This document shows, piece by piece, positions 43,446-52,238 of a stretch of DNA of 64,000 nucleotides. Numbering within the stretch: position 1 is the first letter of the stretch; every line of letters begins with the position of its first letter. Source of the DNA: Acidovorax sp. CCYZU-2555 (GTDB lineage Bacteria > Pseudomonadota > Gammaproteobacteria > Burkholderiales > Burkholderiaceae_C); assembly GCF_018413525.1 (NCBI RefSeq), contig NZ_JAHCDD010000007.1, positions 46,375 to 110,374 of the forward strand. Reading direction: 5' to 3'. The translations under genes were made by a program, and so were the position numbers. Under the pieces are notes generated by a model. That model saw only the letters and a program-made list of their open reading frames with translations. It did not search any database and was not told the DNA's origin.

Positions 43446-44627
43446 ATGGATCTCGCATTTACCCCTGAAGAGCAGGCCTTCCGCGAAGAAGTTCGCGCCT
43501 GGGTCCGCAGCAATCTTCCCGAGGACATCGCGCACAAGGTGCGCAACGCTTTGCGGCTGTCGCGCGACGACCTGCAGCGCTGGGCCAAGATTCTGGGCAA
43601 CCGCGGCTGGCTGGGCCATGGCTGGCCCACGGCCTTCGGCGGGCCGGGCTGGAGCGCGGTGCAAAAGCATTTGTTCGAGGAAGAATGCGCGCTGGCCTGC
43701 GCGCCGCGCGTCATTCCGTTCGGCCCGGTGATGGTCGCGCCGGTGATCATGGCCTTCGGCAATGCCGAGCAGCAGCAGCGCTTTCTGCCGGGCATCGCCA
43801 GCGGCGAAGTCTGGTGGAGCCAGGGCTACAGCGAGCCGGGCTCGGGCTCCGATCTGGCATCGGTCAAGACGCGCGCCGAGCGCCAGGGCGACCACTACCT
43901 GGTCAACGGCCAGAAGACCTGGACCACGCTGGGCCAGTATGGCGAATGGATCTTCTGCCTGGTGCGCACCAGCACCGAAGGCAAGCCGCAGACCGGCATC
44001 TCCTTTCTGTTGATCGACATGAAGACGCCCGGCGTGACCGTGCGCCCGATCAAGCTGCTCGACGGCGAATGCGAAGTCAATGAAGTGTTCTTCGACAACG
44101 TCAAGGTGCCGGTCGAGAACCTGATCGGCGAAGAGAACCAGGGCTGGACCTATGCCAAGCACCTGCTGTCGCACGAGCGCACCAACATCGCCGACGTGAA
44201 CCGCTCCAAGCGCGAACTCGAGCGCCTCAAGCGCATCGCCAAGGCCGAAGGCGTCTGGGAAGACCAACGCTTTCGCGACCAGATCGCGCTGCTCGAAATC
44301 GATGTGATCGCGCTCGAAATGATGGTGCTGCGCGTGCTCTCGGCCGAGACTTCGGGCAAGAACCCGCTGGACATCGCGGGCCTGCTGAAGATCAAGGGCA
44401 GCGAGATTCAACAGCGCTACAGCGAGCTGATGATGCTGGCCGCGGGCCCGTTCAGCCTGCCCTTCATCGAAGAGGCCATGGAAGCCGGCTGGCAGGGCGA
44501 CTTCCCCGGCGGCGATGTGGCAAATGCGCCGCTGGCCTCGACCTACTTCAACATGCGCAAGACCACCATCTATGGCGGCAGCAATGAAGTCCAGCGCAAT
44601 ATCGTCGCGCAAACCGTGTTCGGCTGA
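43446..44627 (+). CDS. Acyl-CoA dehydrogenase, large subunit of a pimeloyl-CoA dehydrogenase-type pair
   Basis: A 393-residue flavoprotein. The FAD/substrate signature GYSEPGSGSDLASVKTRAERQGDHYLVNGQKTWTTLGQYG and the C-terminal TTIYGGSNEVQRNIVAQTVFG are clear. The residue aligned with the catalytic Glu of medium-chain enzymes (Y-E-G-T) is Gly here, as in subunits of heteromeric dehydrogenases. The gene is paired with a divergent paralogue nine bases downstream. I recall such pairs annotated as PimC/PimD, which oxidise dicarboxyl-CoA esters; the substrate is unproven. GGAG lies eight bases before ATG 43446. Confidence 0.83.
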   Translation: MDLAFTPEEQAFREEVRAWVRSNLPEDIAHKVRNALRLSRDDLQRWAKILGNRGWLGHGWPTAFGGPGWSAVQKHLFEEECALACAPRVIPFGPVMVAPVIMAFGNAEQQQRFLPGIASGEVWWSQGYSEPGSGSDLASVKTRAERQGDHYLVNGQKTWTTLGQYGEWIFCLVRTSTEGKPQTGISFLLIDMKTPGVTVRPIKLLDGECEVNEVFFDNVKVPVENLIGEENQGWTYAKHLLSHERTNIADVNRSKRELERLKRIAKAEGVWEDQRFRDQIALLEIDVIALEMMVLRVLSAETSGKNPLDIAGLLKIKGSEIQQRYSELMMLAAGPFSLPFIEEAMEAGWQGDFPGGDVANAPLASTYFNMRKTTIYGGSNEVQRNIVAQTVFG

Positions 44628-44636
44628 GGAGACATC

Positions 44637-45752
44637 ATGGATTTCAATTTTTCCGAAGACCAGCAGCAACTGCGCGACGCCGTGCGCCGCTGGGTGAGCA
44701 AGGGCTATACCTTCGAGCGCCGCCGTGAAATCGTGGCCGCAGGCGGCTTTTCACGCGCTGCCTATACCGAACTCGCCGAACTGGGGCTCACCGCGCTGGC
44801 CGTGCCCGAAGCGCATGACGGACTGGGCCAGGGCCCGGTCGACGTGATGGTCGCGATGGAAGAGCTGGGCCGGGGCATCGTGCTCGAGCCGCTGGCCCAG
44901 GCCGTGGTCGCCAGCGCCGTGCTGAGCCAGTACGCGCCCGCCGATGTCCAGGCGCAGTGGCTGCCGAAGATCGCCAGCGGCGAGGCCCTGGTCGTGCTCG
45001 CCCAACAGGAGCGCAAGGCGCGTTACCGCCTCGATGTCTGCAGCGCCACGGCCAAAGCCTCGGGCAACGGCCATGTGGTCACGGCGCACAAGAGCCTGGT
45101 GCCCGTGGGCGACCAGGCCGACGCTTTCCTGGTGCCGGCACAGTTGGGCGGCCAGATCGCCTTGTTCCTCGTTGAGCGCAACGCCAGCGGCGTCGCCTTG
45201 CGCGGCTACGGCACGCAGGACGGCGGTCGCGCGGCCGAACTGCAATGCACCGATGCGCCGGCCACGCTGCTGACCCAGCACGGCCTCACGGCGCTGACGC
45301 TGGCCTCCGATGTAGCCAACGCCGCGCTGTGCGCCGAAGCCGTGGGCGTGATGGAGCAGACGCTGGCGATCACCGTCGACTACATGAACCAGCGCAAGCA
45401 GTTCGGCGTGGTGATCGCGAGCTTCCAGGCGCTGCGCCACCGCGTCGCCGACATGAAGATGCAGCTCGAACTCGCACGCTCGATGAGCTATTACGCCAGC
45501 CTCAAGATCACCGCCCCGGCCGCAGAACGCCACCTGGCGATAGCGCGTGCGCGCGTGCAGCTGGGCCAGGCGATGCGCTTTGTGGGCCAGCAGGCGGTGC
45601 AGCTGCACGGCGGCATAGGCGTGACCGACGAGTACATCGTGAGCCACTATTTCAAGCGGCTCACGCAGCTCGAGATGACGTTCGGCGACAGCCTGCACCA
45701 TCTGGGCGAAGTGTCGGCGGGGATGCAGGAGACGGCGGGAGTGTTCGCCTGA
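44637..45752 (+). CDS. Acyl-CoA dehydrogenase, small subunit of a pimeloyl-CoA dehydrogenase-type pair
   Basis: A 371-residue paralogue of the preceding protein. The N-terminal helix domain MDFNFSEDQQQLRDAVRRWV and the C-terminal helices MNQRKQFGVVIASFQALRHRVADM and QAVQLHGGIGVTDEYIVSHYFKRL are acyl-CoA dehydrogenase-like. The middle beta domain lacks the normal GYSEPGSGSD flavin motif (ASGEALVVLAQQERKARYRL instead). This asymmetry, one subunit with the flavin motif and one without, is expected of an alpha2beta2 enzyme with shared active sites. AGGAG precedes the ATG. No thiolase or hydratase gene follows, so the pathway is not visible. Confidence 0.82.
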   Translation: MDFNFSEDQQQLRDAVRRWVSKGYTFERRREIVAAGGFSRAAYTELAELGLTALAVPEAHDGLGQGPVDVMVAMEELGRGIVLEPLAQAVVASAVLSQYAPADVQAQWLPKIASGEALVVLAQQERKARYRLDVCSATAKASGNGHVVTAHKSLVPVGDQADAFLVPAQLGGQIALFLVERNASGVALRGYGTQDGGRAAELQCTDAPATLLTQHGLTALTLASDVANAALCAEAVGVMEQTLAITVDYMNQRKQFGVVIASFQALRHRVADMKMQLELARSMSYYASLKITAPAAERHLAIARARVQLGQAMRFVGQQAVQLHGGIGVTDEYIVSHYFKRLTQLEMTFGDSLHHLGEVSAGMQETAGVFA

Positions 45753-45756
45753 AGTC

Positions 45757-46704
45757 TCAGGTCAGCTGGTAATTGACCGGCTGCAGAGGAACCGGCACGT
45801 TCGGGTCGTTCAAGGCCTCGAGCAGGCTGATCTCTATGCCGCGGCAGATAGTGTCCAGCGGCAGGTCGTTGCTTTCGATGCCGAACGGCTCTTCGAGCTC
45901 GTCGCCCAGCGCGTCGAGGCCGAAGAACGTATAGGCGACGATGGCGACGACGAACGGCGTCATGAAGCCCGTGATGTCGACCAGGCCGAACGGCAGCAAA
46001 AAGCAATACATGTAGGCCGTGCGGTGCAGCAGCAGCGCATAGGAGAACGGCATGGGCGTGTGGCGTATGCGCTCGCACGAGGCCGCCGCGCCCAGCATTT
46101 CGGTCAGCGTGGTGTCGAAGCGCGTGGCCAGGCAGGGGTCGATCTCGCCGCGGCGCACGCAGTCGCCCAGCTCCTGGCCCATGGTCATCATCAGCGCGTC
46201 GGCGCGCTTGCCCACGGGCTTGCGGCGCAAGGCCTCCCACTCCTTCGCCGTGAGCCAGCGCTGCACGTCGTCGGATTCGGGCTGGTCGCGCAGTTGCAGG
46301 CGCAGCGCATGCGCATAGGCGATCGCGCGGTGCACCATGCGCACGCGCACATCGGTGTCGCGCTGCGCGGCATCGACGGCCTGCGGCAGATTGATCAGGC
46401 CCAGGCATTGGCGCGCGAGCGTGCGCGCCTGGATCACCATCTCGCCCCAGAGCTTGCGGCCTTCCCAGTAGCGGTCGTAGGCGGTGTTGTTGCGAAAGCC
46501 CAGGAAGATCGCCAGCGGCAGGCCGATCAGCGTGAAGGGAATGGGCGTCAGCGTGATCTTCACGGAGAACAGGCTGCCATGGGCCAGCGTCACCGCAATC
46601 GCCAGCAGCGTGTTGATGGTCAGTGACAGGCGAATGCGCTGCAACACAGAGCCCCGCAAGATGAGGAAAAGCCGGAAACCGGCCGGGCGCTCGCGAACGA
46701 TCAT
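45757..46704 (-). CDS. Bestrophin family (UPF0187) membrane protein
   Basis: A 315-residue inner-membrane protein of the bacterial bestrophin group, pentameric anion or cation channels. Helix 1 covers ~25-45 and helix 2 ~50-70, with SLFSVKITLTPIPFTLIGLPLAIFLGFRNNTAYDRYWEGRKLWG, the most conserved family stretch. The C-terminal pore region has GFMTPFVVAIVAYTFFGLDALGDELEEPFGIESNDLPLD, the DELE...NDLPLD motif typical of bestrophins. Its ion selectivity and role are unknown. The stop is four bases from the stop of the convergent dehydrogenase gene. Confidence 0.9.
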   Translation of the reverse strand: MIVRERPAGFRLFLILRGSVLQRIRLSLTINTLLAIAVTLAHGSLFSVKITLTPIPFTLIGLPLAIFLGFRNNTAYDRYWEGRKLWGEMVIQARTLARQCLGLINLPQAVDAAQRDTDVRVRMVHRAIAYAHALRLQLRDQPESDDVQRWLTAKEWEALRRKPVGKRADALMMTMGQELGDCVRRGEIDPCLATRFDTTLTEMLGAAASCERIRHTPMPFSYALLLHRTAYMYCFLLPFGLVDITGFMTPFVVAIVAYTFFGLDALGDELEEPFGIESNDLPLDTICRGIEISLLEALNDPNVPVPLQPVNYQLT

Positions 46705-46865
46705 TGCGGGGGGCAGTCAGGAAAAGGTCAACACTACAATGCAGTTTCCGACGGTCATGCCATCGAAATATTCAGCACAGCCAAAGATTATCGAATAGAG
46801 CGCAAGGCCATGCGTTCCTCACTGGATATGCGGCGCACTTTCGCCAGTACAAAAAAAGGCGCTCA

Positions 46866-47495
46866 ATGCAAATGGGAAATTCCGCTTTCAAGCCATTGTC
46901 CGCACTGACCTTGCTGTGCCTGATCGCCCTGATCATGTCTTCGGTGGCGCCGTTCGATCGCACCACCTGGTGGCTCGAAGTCGCGCCTGTGCTCATCGCG
47001 CTGCCGATTCTGTGGGCCACGCGCTCGCGCTTTCCGCTCACGCCCCTGCTCTACGTCTGCATAGGCCTGCACGCGCTGGTGCTGATCGTCGGCGGCACCT
47101 ACTCGTACGCGCGCGTGCCATTCGGCTTCGAGATGCAGTCGTGGCTGGACCTGTCGCGCAACCCCTACGACAAGATAGGCCACTTCGCCCAGGGCTTCGT
47201 GCCGGCGCTGGTGGCGCGTGAAATCCTGCTGCGCGGCGGCTATGTCAAAGGCGCAAGAATGCTGGCTTTCGTCGTCGTCTGCATCGTGCTGGCCATCAGC
47301 GCCAGCTACGAGCTGATCGAATGGGCCGCGGCAATTGCGCTGGGCCAGGGCGCCGACGAATTTCTGGGCACGCAGGGCGATCCCTGGGACACACAATCGG
47401 ACATGGCCTTCGCCTTGCTCGGCGCGGTGGTTGCCCTGCTGTCGCTGTCGCGCTGGCAGGACCGACAGATCGCACAACTGACCGCCGCCCGCTGA
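46866..47495 (+). CDS. DUF2238 inner-membrane protein
   Basis: A 209-residue membrane protein with about six helices. The family motif region SYARVPFG...NPYDKIGHFAQGFVPALVAREILLR contains conserved Tyr, Asp, His and Arg. Later segments are SASYELIEWAAAIALGQGADEFLGTQGDPWDTQSDM with several acidic residues facing the membrane surface. Function is unknown. ATG 46866 and ATG 46872 are both possible; an AAAGGCG site favours 46866. Confidence 0.85.
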   Translation: MQMGNSAFKPLSALTLLCLIALIMSSVAPFDRTTWWLEVAPVLIALPILWATRSRFPLTPLLYVCIGLHALVLIVGGTYSYARVPFGFEMQSWLDLSRNPYDKIGHFAQGFVPALVAREILLRGGYVKGARMLAFVVVCIVLAISASYELIEWAAAIALGQGADEFLGTQGDPWDTQSDMAFALLGAVVALLSLSRWQDRQIAQLTAAR

Positions 47496-47527
47496 AGGGC
47501 GCCGGCCGGCCCGCGCCTGGCGCATTC

Positions 47528-48787
47528 TCAGACCGACAGCATGCTGCGCTGCAGCAATGCTACGCCCGCCAGGAAATCATCGATATCCATCGCTTCGTGC
47601 GGATTGTGCGAGCCGTTCTCGTTGCGGATGAACACCATGCCCGAAGGCACGCCCGCGTTGGCAAACACGGCCGCGTCATGACCGGCGCCGCTGGCGATGC
47701 GTTCGAGTTTGTCGCCCGGTGCGGCGACCGCCTCCATGCGATCGAGCCAGCCCGCATCCATGATCGCCGGCTCGGTGAACAGGCGGTCGTCGAATTCGAA
47801 GCGCACGTTGCGCGCGCGCTCGATGGCCGCGCACTCTTCGCGCATCAAGGTGTAGAAGCGTTCGAGCGTCTGCGTGTCCTGGCTGCGCACTTCGAAGCTG
47901 AAAGCGACTTCGCCGGGAATGACCGAGACCGCATGCGATTGCGCCGACGTGGAGCAAATGCCCGTGGTCATCACCATGTCCATGCCCATCTGCAGCAGCA
48001 CGCGCCAGTGTTCGTCCATGCGCGACAGCAGCTCGGCGACGGCCAGCAGCGCGTCCTTGCGCAGCCAGCGCGGCACGGCGCCCGAGTGGCCCGACTCGCC
48101 TATGCAGCGGATCAGGTTGTGGCGCACATTGCCGCGTATGCCGGTGACCAGGGCCACGGGCCATCCGCGGTTGACCATGATCGGGCCCTGCTCGATATGC
48201 ACTTCGAGGTAGGCAGCGATATCGGCGATGTCGATCAGCGCCTCGCCGCGGCCTATGGCCGCGACATCGGCGCCACAGCGCGTCATGGCTTCGCTCAAGG
48301 TATCGAGGCCGTCGCGGCGCGGGCGCGCCAGCGTGGCCGCAGGCAGCTTGCCCAGCAGCGACAGCGAACCCAGGTAGGCCTTGCCGTACCAAGCGCTTTC
48401 CTCGCCGCGCAGCGCCAGCACGCGCACCGGCGGCGCGTCTTCATGGCGGCCGCGCAGGCCCACCAGGATCAGCATGCCGGCGACGATGCCGGCCAGGCCG
48501 TCGAAATTGCCGCCCTGCGGCACGGAATCGGCGTGCGAACCTATCACCAGATAAGGCGCGTCGCGCTGGTCTTCGGGCAGGCTCAGCCACAGATTGCCGG
48601 CGCGGTCGGTTTCGTGGCGCAGGTCGAGTTCATCGGCCTTGTCCGCGAGAATGCGCAGCGCGGTGTTCTCGCCCTTGCCATAGCTCTCGCGCGTCACTCC
48701 CAGGCCGTCGCGCGTGGCTTCGCGGATGTCGGCCAGCAGCGATTCGGCCAGCGCACGGGTGTCGGTCACAGTGGTGCAGGCAATCAT
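47528..48787 (-). CDS. M20 family Zn-dependent amidohydrolase (N-carbamoyl amino acid hydrolase/allantoate amidohydrolase type)
   Basis: A 419-residue binuclear metallohydrolase. Metal-site segments are GSHADSVPQGGNFDGLAG (His and bridging Asp), LRGEESAW (catalytic Glu pair) and EVHIEQGPIM (His), with the final His in GSHNPHEAMDIDDF. The GHSGAVPRWLRKDAL dimerisation-domain segment and the RSQDTQTLERF strand are typical. The family removes carbamoyl groups from beta-ureidopropionate, N-carbamoyl amino acids or allantoate; which one is unclear. Its ATG overlaps the stop of the upstream phosphoribosyltransferase-like gene by four bases, so the proteins are co-translated, pointing to pyrimidine-related metabolism. 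Confidence 0.87.
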   Translation of the reverse strand: MIACTTVTDTRALAESLLADIREATRDGLGVTRESYGKGENTALRILADKADELDLRHETDRAGNLWLSLPEDQRDAPYLVIGSHADSVPQGGNFDGLAGIVAGMLILVGLRGRHEDAPPVRVLALRGEESAWYGKAYLGSLSLLGKLPAATLARPRRDGLDTLSEAMTRCGADVAAIGRGEALIDIADIAAYLEVHIEQGPIMVNRGWPVALVTGIRGNVRHNLIRCIGESGHSGAVPRWLRKDALLAVAELLSRMDEHWRVLLQMGMDMVMTTGICSTSAQSHAVSVIPGEVAFSFEVRSQDTQTLERFYTLMREECAAIERARNVRFEFDDRLFTEPAIMDAGWLDRMEAVAAPGDKLERIASGAGHDAAVFANAGVPSGMVFIRNENGSHNPHEAMDIDDFLAGVALLQRSMLSV

Positions 48788-49455
48788 GCGCCGGTCCCTC
48801 CGTTGCGCAGCGACCAGGCCACGGGCGAGGCCGAGAAGTCGGCGAGCGTGGCTTGTTGCGCGCTGCTCAGTTGGCCGCTGGCCAGCAGGGCTTCATGCAG
48901 ATGCTTCCAGGTGGCGAGCGCATGCAGCGACAGGCCATGCTCGGCCAGCGTGCTGGCCTCCTGGGCGTAGAGCGCGTAGTCGAGCAGCACCAGCACGTCT
49001 TCAACAACGGGGCCCGCGCGGCGCAGCGCCGCGACGGTGCCGGCCTTGGAGCGGCCGTCGGTGGTCACGTCGTCGACCAGCAATACCTTGGCATCGGCGG
49101 GCAGCCGGCCTTCGAGCTGGGCCGTGATGTCCCAGCCCACGGGGCGCTTGCGCAGATAGAGCATGGGCAGCTCCAGTCGCTCGGCCAGCCATGCCGCAAA
49201 GGCAATGCCCGAGCTTTCGGTGCCGACGATGGCATTGATGCCGCGCGCGGCGATCACCGGCTGCACGCAGCGCGCCGCGAGGTCCATGATTTCGCCGCGC
49301 AGCGCGACATCCGACATCAGCACTTGCGCATCCACATAGACCGGGCTGGCCCAGCCCGAGGTGTAGAAGAACGGCTGGTGCGCGGCAATGCGCACGGCAC
49401 CCAGCCCTACCAAGGCCTGGGCAACGCGGGGTGCGTCGGAGTCGGAAAGAAGCAT
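48784..49455 (-). CDS. Orotate phosphoribosyltransferase-like protein
   Basis: A 223-residue type I phosphoribosyltransferase. The PRPP motif VLLVDDVTTDGRSKAG and the OPRT-type FFYTSGWASPVYVDAQVLMS and VGTESSGIAFAAWLAERLELPMLYLRKRP segments are clear. In ordinary OPRTs the catalytic loop after RKK(P) carries a Lys-x-Gly/His pattern such as KGFGRNAQIEG or KDHGEGG; here it is VGWDITAQLEG, so the usual loop lysine is missing. It may still be PyrE, or may have a new base specificity. ATG 49455 is preferred to the in-frame TTG at 49473. It is coupled to the M20 hydrolase and divergent from a LysR gene. Confidence 0.8.
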   Translation of the reverse strand: MLLSDSDAPRVAQALVGLGAVRIAAHQPFFYTSGWASPVYVDAQVLMSDVALRGEIMDLAARCVQPVIAARGINAIVGTESSGIAFAAWLAERLELPMLYLRKRPVGWDITAQLEGRLPADAKVLLVDDVTTDGRSKAGTVAALRRAGPVVEDVLVLLDYALYAQEASTLAEHGLSLHALATWKHLHEALLASGQLSSAQQATLADFSASPVAWSLRNGGTGA

Positions 49456-49556
49456 GGAAATGTCCGTGGGCAAAACGCCATGTTAAGAACCAAGCCGTCC
49501 AACCAGAAGTGGCTAAAATTCCTCAAGCCGTTCCCAACCACGATGGCTCGCGCTGC

Positions 49557-50489
49557 ATGCCCTTGTCCGACTTCACTTCCTCGCGCAGCTTTCTGCGCCA
49601 GATCGACCTCGCTTCGCTCGACCTGTTCGTGCTCATCTGCGAGCACGGCAGCATCGCGCGCGCCGCCGAGCATGGCGGCATGGTCGCGTCTGCAGTGAGC
49701 AAGCGCATCGCCGAACTCGAGTCGCTGGCGCGCACCCCGCTGCTGCTGCGCCACGCGCGCGGCGTGCGCCCCACGCCTGCCGGGCAAGTGCTGCTCGAAC
49801 ACGCGCGCACCATCCTGCTCGACGTGGAACACCTGCGCGACGATTTGATTGAATACGCGCGCGGCGTGCGCGGCCTGGTGCGCCTGAGCGCCAACGCCTC
49901 GGCCGTGGAGCAGTTCCTGCCCGAGCACATCGCGCTGTTCGCGCAGCGCCACCCCGACATCCGCATCGACCTGCGCCAGGCGACCAGCCGCAACGTGGCG
50001 CGCGCGGTGCGCGACCATCTGGCCGACCTGGGCGTGTGCAGCCCCTGCGACGAAGCCGAAGGCCTCGAATCCATGCCCTACCGGCGCGAACGCATGGTGC
50101 TGATCATGCCGGGCGACCACGCGCTGGCGCGCCACACGCAGCTCGCCTATGAGGAGGCGCTCGACTATGCGCAGGTCGGCCTGCGCGACAGCTCCATCGT
50201 GCAGGAAACGCTGGACCGCGAAGCGCGCTCGGGCCGGCGCATGCTGCGCCAGCGCATCGAAGTCGACAGCCTGAGCGCGATGTGCCGCATGATCGAATGC
50301 GGACTGGGCGTGGGTGTGATGCCCGAAGGCGCTTACCAGCGGCTGGGCGAAACGCGCGAGCTGCATGCCGTGCCGCTGACCGACGCCTGGGCCGAACGCG
50401 GCCTCAACCTGTATGCGACGCGCTTTGCCGACCTGCCCGCGCCCGCGCGGCATTTCGCGGCGGCGCTGGTGCAGGAAAAGCAGGTCTAG
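49557..50489 (+). CDS. LysR family transcriptional regulator
   Basis: A 310-residue LysR regulator. The winged helix reads LDLFVLICEHGSIARAAEHGGMVASAVSKRIAELESLARTPLLLRHARGVRPTPAG; the effector-binding domain begins near residue 95 (VRLSANASAVEQFLPEHIALF). The IECGLGVGVMPEGAYQRL segment is the usual RD2 core. ATG 49557 is selected because it starts the family-like sequence; the frame extends 42 codons into the divergent region. It faces the phosphoribosyltransferase-hydrolase operon across 101 bases and probably controls it. Confidence 0.9.
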   Translation: MPLSDFTSSRSFLRQIDLASLDLFVLICEHGSIARAAEHGGMVASAVSKRIAELESLARTPLLLRHARGVRPTPAGQVLLEHARTILLDVEHLRDDLIEYARGVRGLVRLSANASAVEQFLPEHIALFAQRHPDIRIDLRQATSRNVARAVRDHLADLGVCSPCDEAEGLESMPYRRERMVLIMPGDHALARHTQLAYEEALDYAQVGLRDSSIVQETLDREARSGRRMLRQRIEVDSLSAMCRMIECGLGVGVMPEGAYQRLGETRELHAVPLTDAWAERGLNLYATRFADLPAPARHFAAALVQEKQV

Positions 50490-50648
50490 ACGGGCCGCGT
50501 TGCCAGCGCAGGTTCTCCCAGCCGCCAGCGCAGTCTTTGCGCGCGCGCCGGTAGAATCCAGGCTCCCTCCTCCCCAGCTACAGGGCGCTTTTCCCGCATC
50601 TCAGCCAAGCTAGGAGTTCTCTTTCCGTCATCCGGCTGAGGTGTGCTT

Positions 50649-51125
50649 GTGCCCGAGCGCTATTACAGAGAACTGCTGCGGTATTTCACGCGCAGCGCAG
50701 GCGACCGCGATGTCGCCGCCGACTTGGTACAGAGCGCCTACGCGCGCATCTACGCGCTGCAGCACTCTGGCGGCAGCGTTCTCGACGCCCGCGCCCTGCT
50801 CTACCAGACCGCGCGCAACCTGGCCGCGCGGGGTGCGACGCGCCGTGCGACCGAACAACGCGTGCTCGACGCGCTGGCGCTGGTCGCACCTTCCCATGCC
50901 CCTTGCGCCGAAAGCAGCGCGATAGCGCGTGAACAGCTGAACCGCTTCCTGGCGCGCCTGGAGGCCATGCCGCGCAAGCGCCGCGACGTTTTCATCCTGG
51001 TCCGCATCTATGGCTACAGCTACCGCGAAGCCGCGGAACACCTGGGGACCACCGAAACCAATATCGAACGCCACGTCATGCGCGGCATTCTCGACTGCGC
51101 GGCCCATGCGCCGTCGCGCCACTGA
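50649..51125 (+). CDS. FecI-type ECF RNA polymerase sigma factor
   Basis: A 158-residue ECF sigma factor for iron uptake. Region 2 reads YYRELLRYFTRSAGDRDVAADLVQSAYARIYAL, with the FecI-like DLVQ...YAR pattern. Region 4 reads MPRKRRDVFILVRIYGYSYREAAEHLGTTETNIERHVMRGI, the DNA-binding helix-turn-helix. GTG 50649 is chosen because GAGG lies seven bases upstream; GTG 50643 in the same frame would sit only one base from it. A TAGAAT hexamer at 50552-50557 could be the -10. The fecR-type, receptor and PepSY genes follow in order. Confidence 0.9.
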   Translation: MPERYYRELLRYFTRSAGDRDVAADLVQSAYARIYALQHSGGSVLDARALLYQTARNLAARGATRRATEQRVLDALALVAPSHAPCAESSAIAREQLNRFLARLEAMPRKRRDVFILVRIYGYSYREAAEHLGTTETNIERHVMRGILDCAAHAPSRH

Positions 51126-51140
51126 AAACGAAAACCAGCC

Positions 51141-52133
51141 ATGGCATTTTCTGAACCTCCGCGCAAAATGGTGGAAACCGCCCTGCTGCTGGTCGGCCGC
51201 GTGCACCACGGTGACGCCGAAAAGGCCGCGGCCGCGCAGAGCGAACTGGAAAAGTGGCGTACCGGCTCGCCCGAATGCCGCGCCGCGCTGCAGACCGCGC
51301 AAAACCTGTGGGACAGCACCGACGCGAGCTTCCTGCAGTCGGACATTCCGGTGCCCCAGCGCCAGAGTCCCGCGCGCACGCGGCGCAACGCCCTGGGAGT
51401 GCTGGGCATGGGCGGCCTCGCCGCGCTGCTGTGGGGTGGCGGCCGCTGGTATTGGCAGCAGCCCGTCTACGAATTGGCGCTGCAAACGGAACATGCGCAG
51501 CAGCGTGAAATGCGCTTGCCTGACGGCTCCGAAGTCAGCCTGGCGCCGCACACCCGCACGCGCATCGTGCTGTACCGTGACCGGCGCGAAGTGCAGCTGA
51601 TGCAGGGCGAAATGCGCTTCCATGTGGCCCGAGACACGGATCGCCCGTTCACCGTCGCGACGCAATGGGGCCTGGTGCGTGTGCTCGGCACCACGTTCAG
51701 CGTCAGCACCCGCCACGGTCAGATGCGCGTGGAAGTGGCTGAAGGCCAGGTCGCGGTGCTGCGTGGAGATGGCGCCGGCGCATCCACCGGCGTGGAGCCC
51801 GCCGCGGCAGTCACCTTGACGGCGGGGCAGGCGGTCGAGGCGAACGGCCAGGGCCTGGGCCCGCGCACGGAAATTCCCGCCGACAACGTGGGCGCCTGGC
51901 GCAGCGGATGGCTGGTGTTCCACGACACGCCGCTGGGCCAGGTGCTGGCCCAATGGAACGACTATCTGCAGCAGCCTTTGCGGCTGGGCAGCCACCCGCG
52001 CCTGAAGCACTTGCGGCTTTCGGGAAGTTTCCCGTTGCGCCAACCGCAGGCATTCCTCACCGGTCTGCCCGACATGCTGCCGGTGCGCGTGCTGCGCAAT
52101 GCCGCGGGCGAAATGCAGGTGGAGCTGCGCTGA
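51141..52133 (+). CDS. FecR family anti-sigma/sigma regulator
   Basis: A 330-residue single-span inner-membrane protein relaying the receptor signal to the FecI-type sigma factor. The cytoplasmic N-terminal DUF4880-like domain (residues ~1-85) precedes one helix at ~90-110 (ALGVLGMGGLAALLWGGGRWYW). The periplasmic FecR domain contains MRLPDGSEVSLAPHTRTRIVLYRDRREVQLMQGEMRFHVA and RVLGTTFSVSTRHGQMRVEVAEGQVAV. The C-terminal STN-like part (GSWLVFHDTPL-like to LRLSGSFPLRQPQAFLTGLPDML) would contact the receptor. It starts 15 bases after the sigma gene. Confidence 0.92.
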   Translation: MAFSEPPRKMVETALLLVGRVHHGDAEKAAAAQSELEKWRTGSPECRAALQTAQNLWDSTDASFLQSDIPVPQRQSPARTRRNALGVLGMGGLAALLWGGGRWYWQQPVYELALQTEHAQQREMRLPDGSEVSLAPHTRTRIVLYRDRREVQLMQGEMRFHVARDTDRPFTVATQWGLVRVLGTTFSVSTRHGQMRVEVAEGQVAVLRGDGAGASTGVEPAAAVTLTAGQAVEANGQGLGPRTEIPADNVGAWRSGWLVFHDTPLGQVLAQWNDYLQQPLRLGSHPRLKHLRLSGSFPLRQPQAFLTGLPDMLPVRVLRNAAGEMQVELR

Positions 52134-52238
52134 GCCACGCGCCCATGACGCGGTGTGAAAAAAGGCGAAGATTTTTTGTCAGGGTTCGGGGCTTTCGTGA
52201 GTCTTCTGCAGGAAACCCTCCAACAGAAGCACTTTCTC

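Noticed and set aside
48784..49473. Plain pyrE annotation starting at TTG 49473
   Set aside because: The TTG start adds six unconserved residues ahead of a good ATG, and the altered catalytic loop makes a firm pyrE symbol unsafe.
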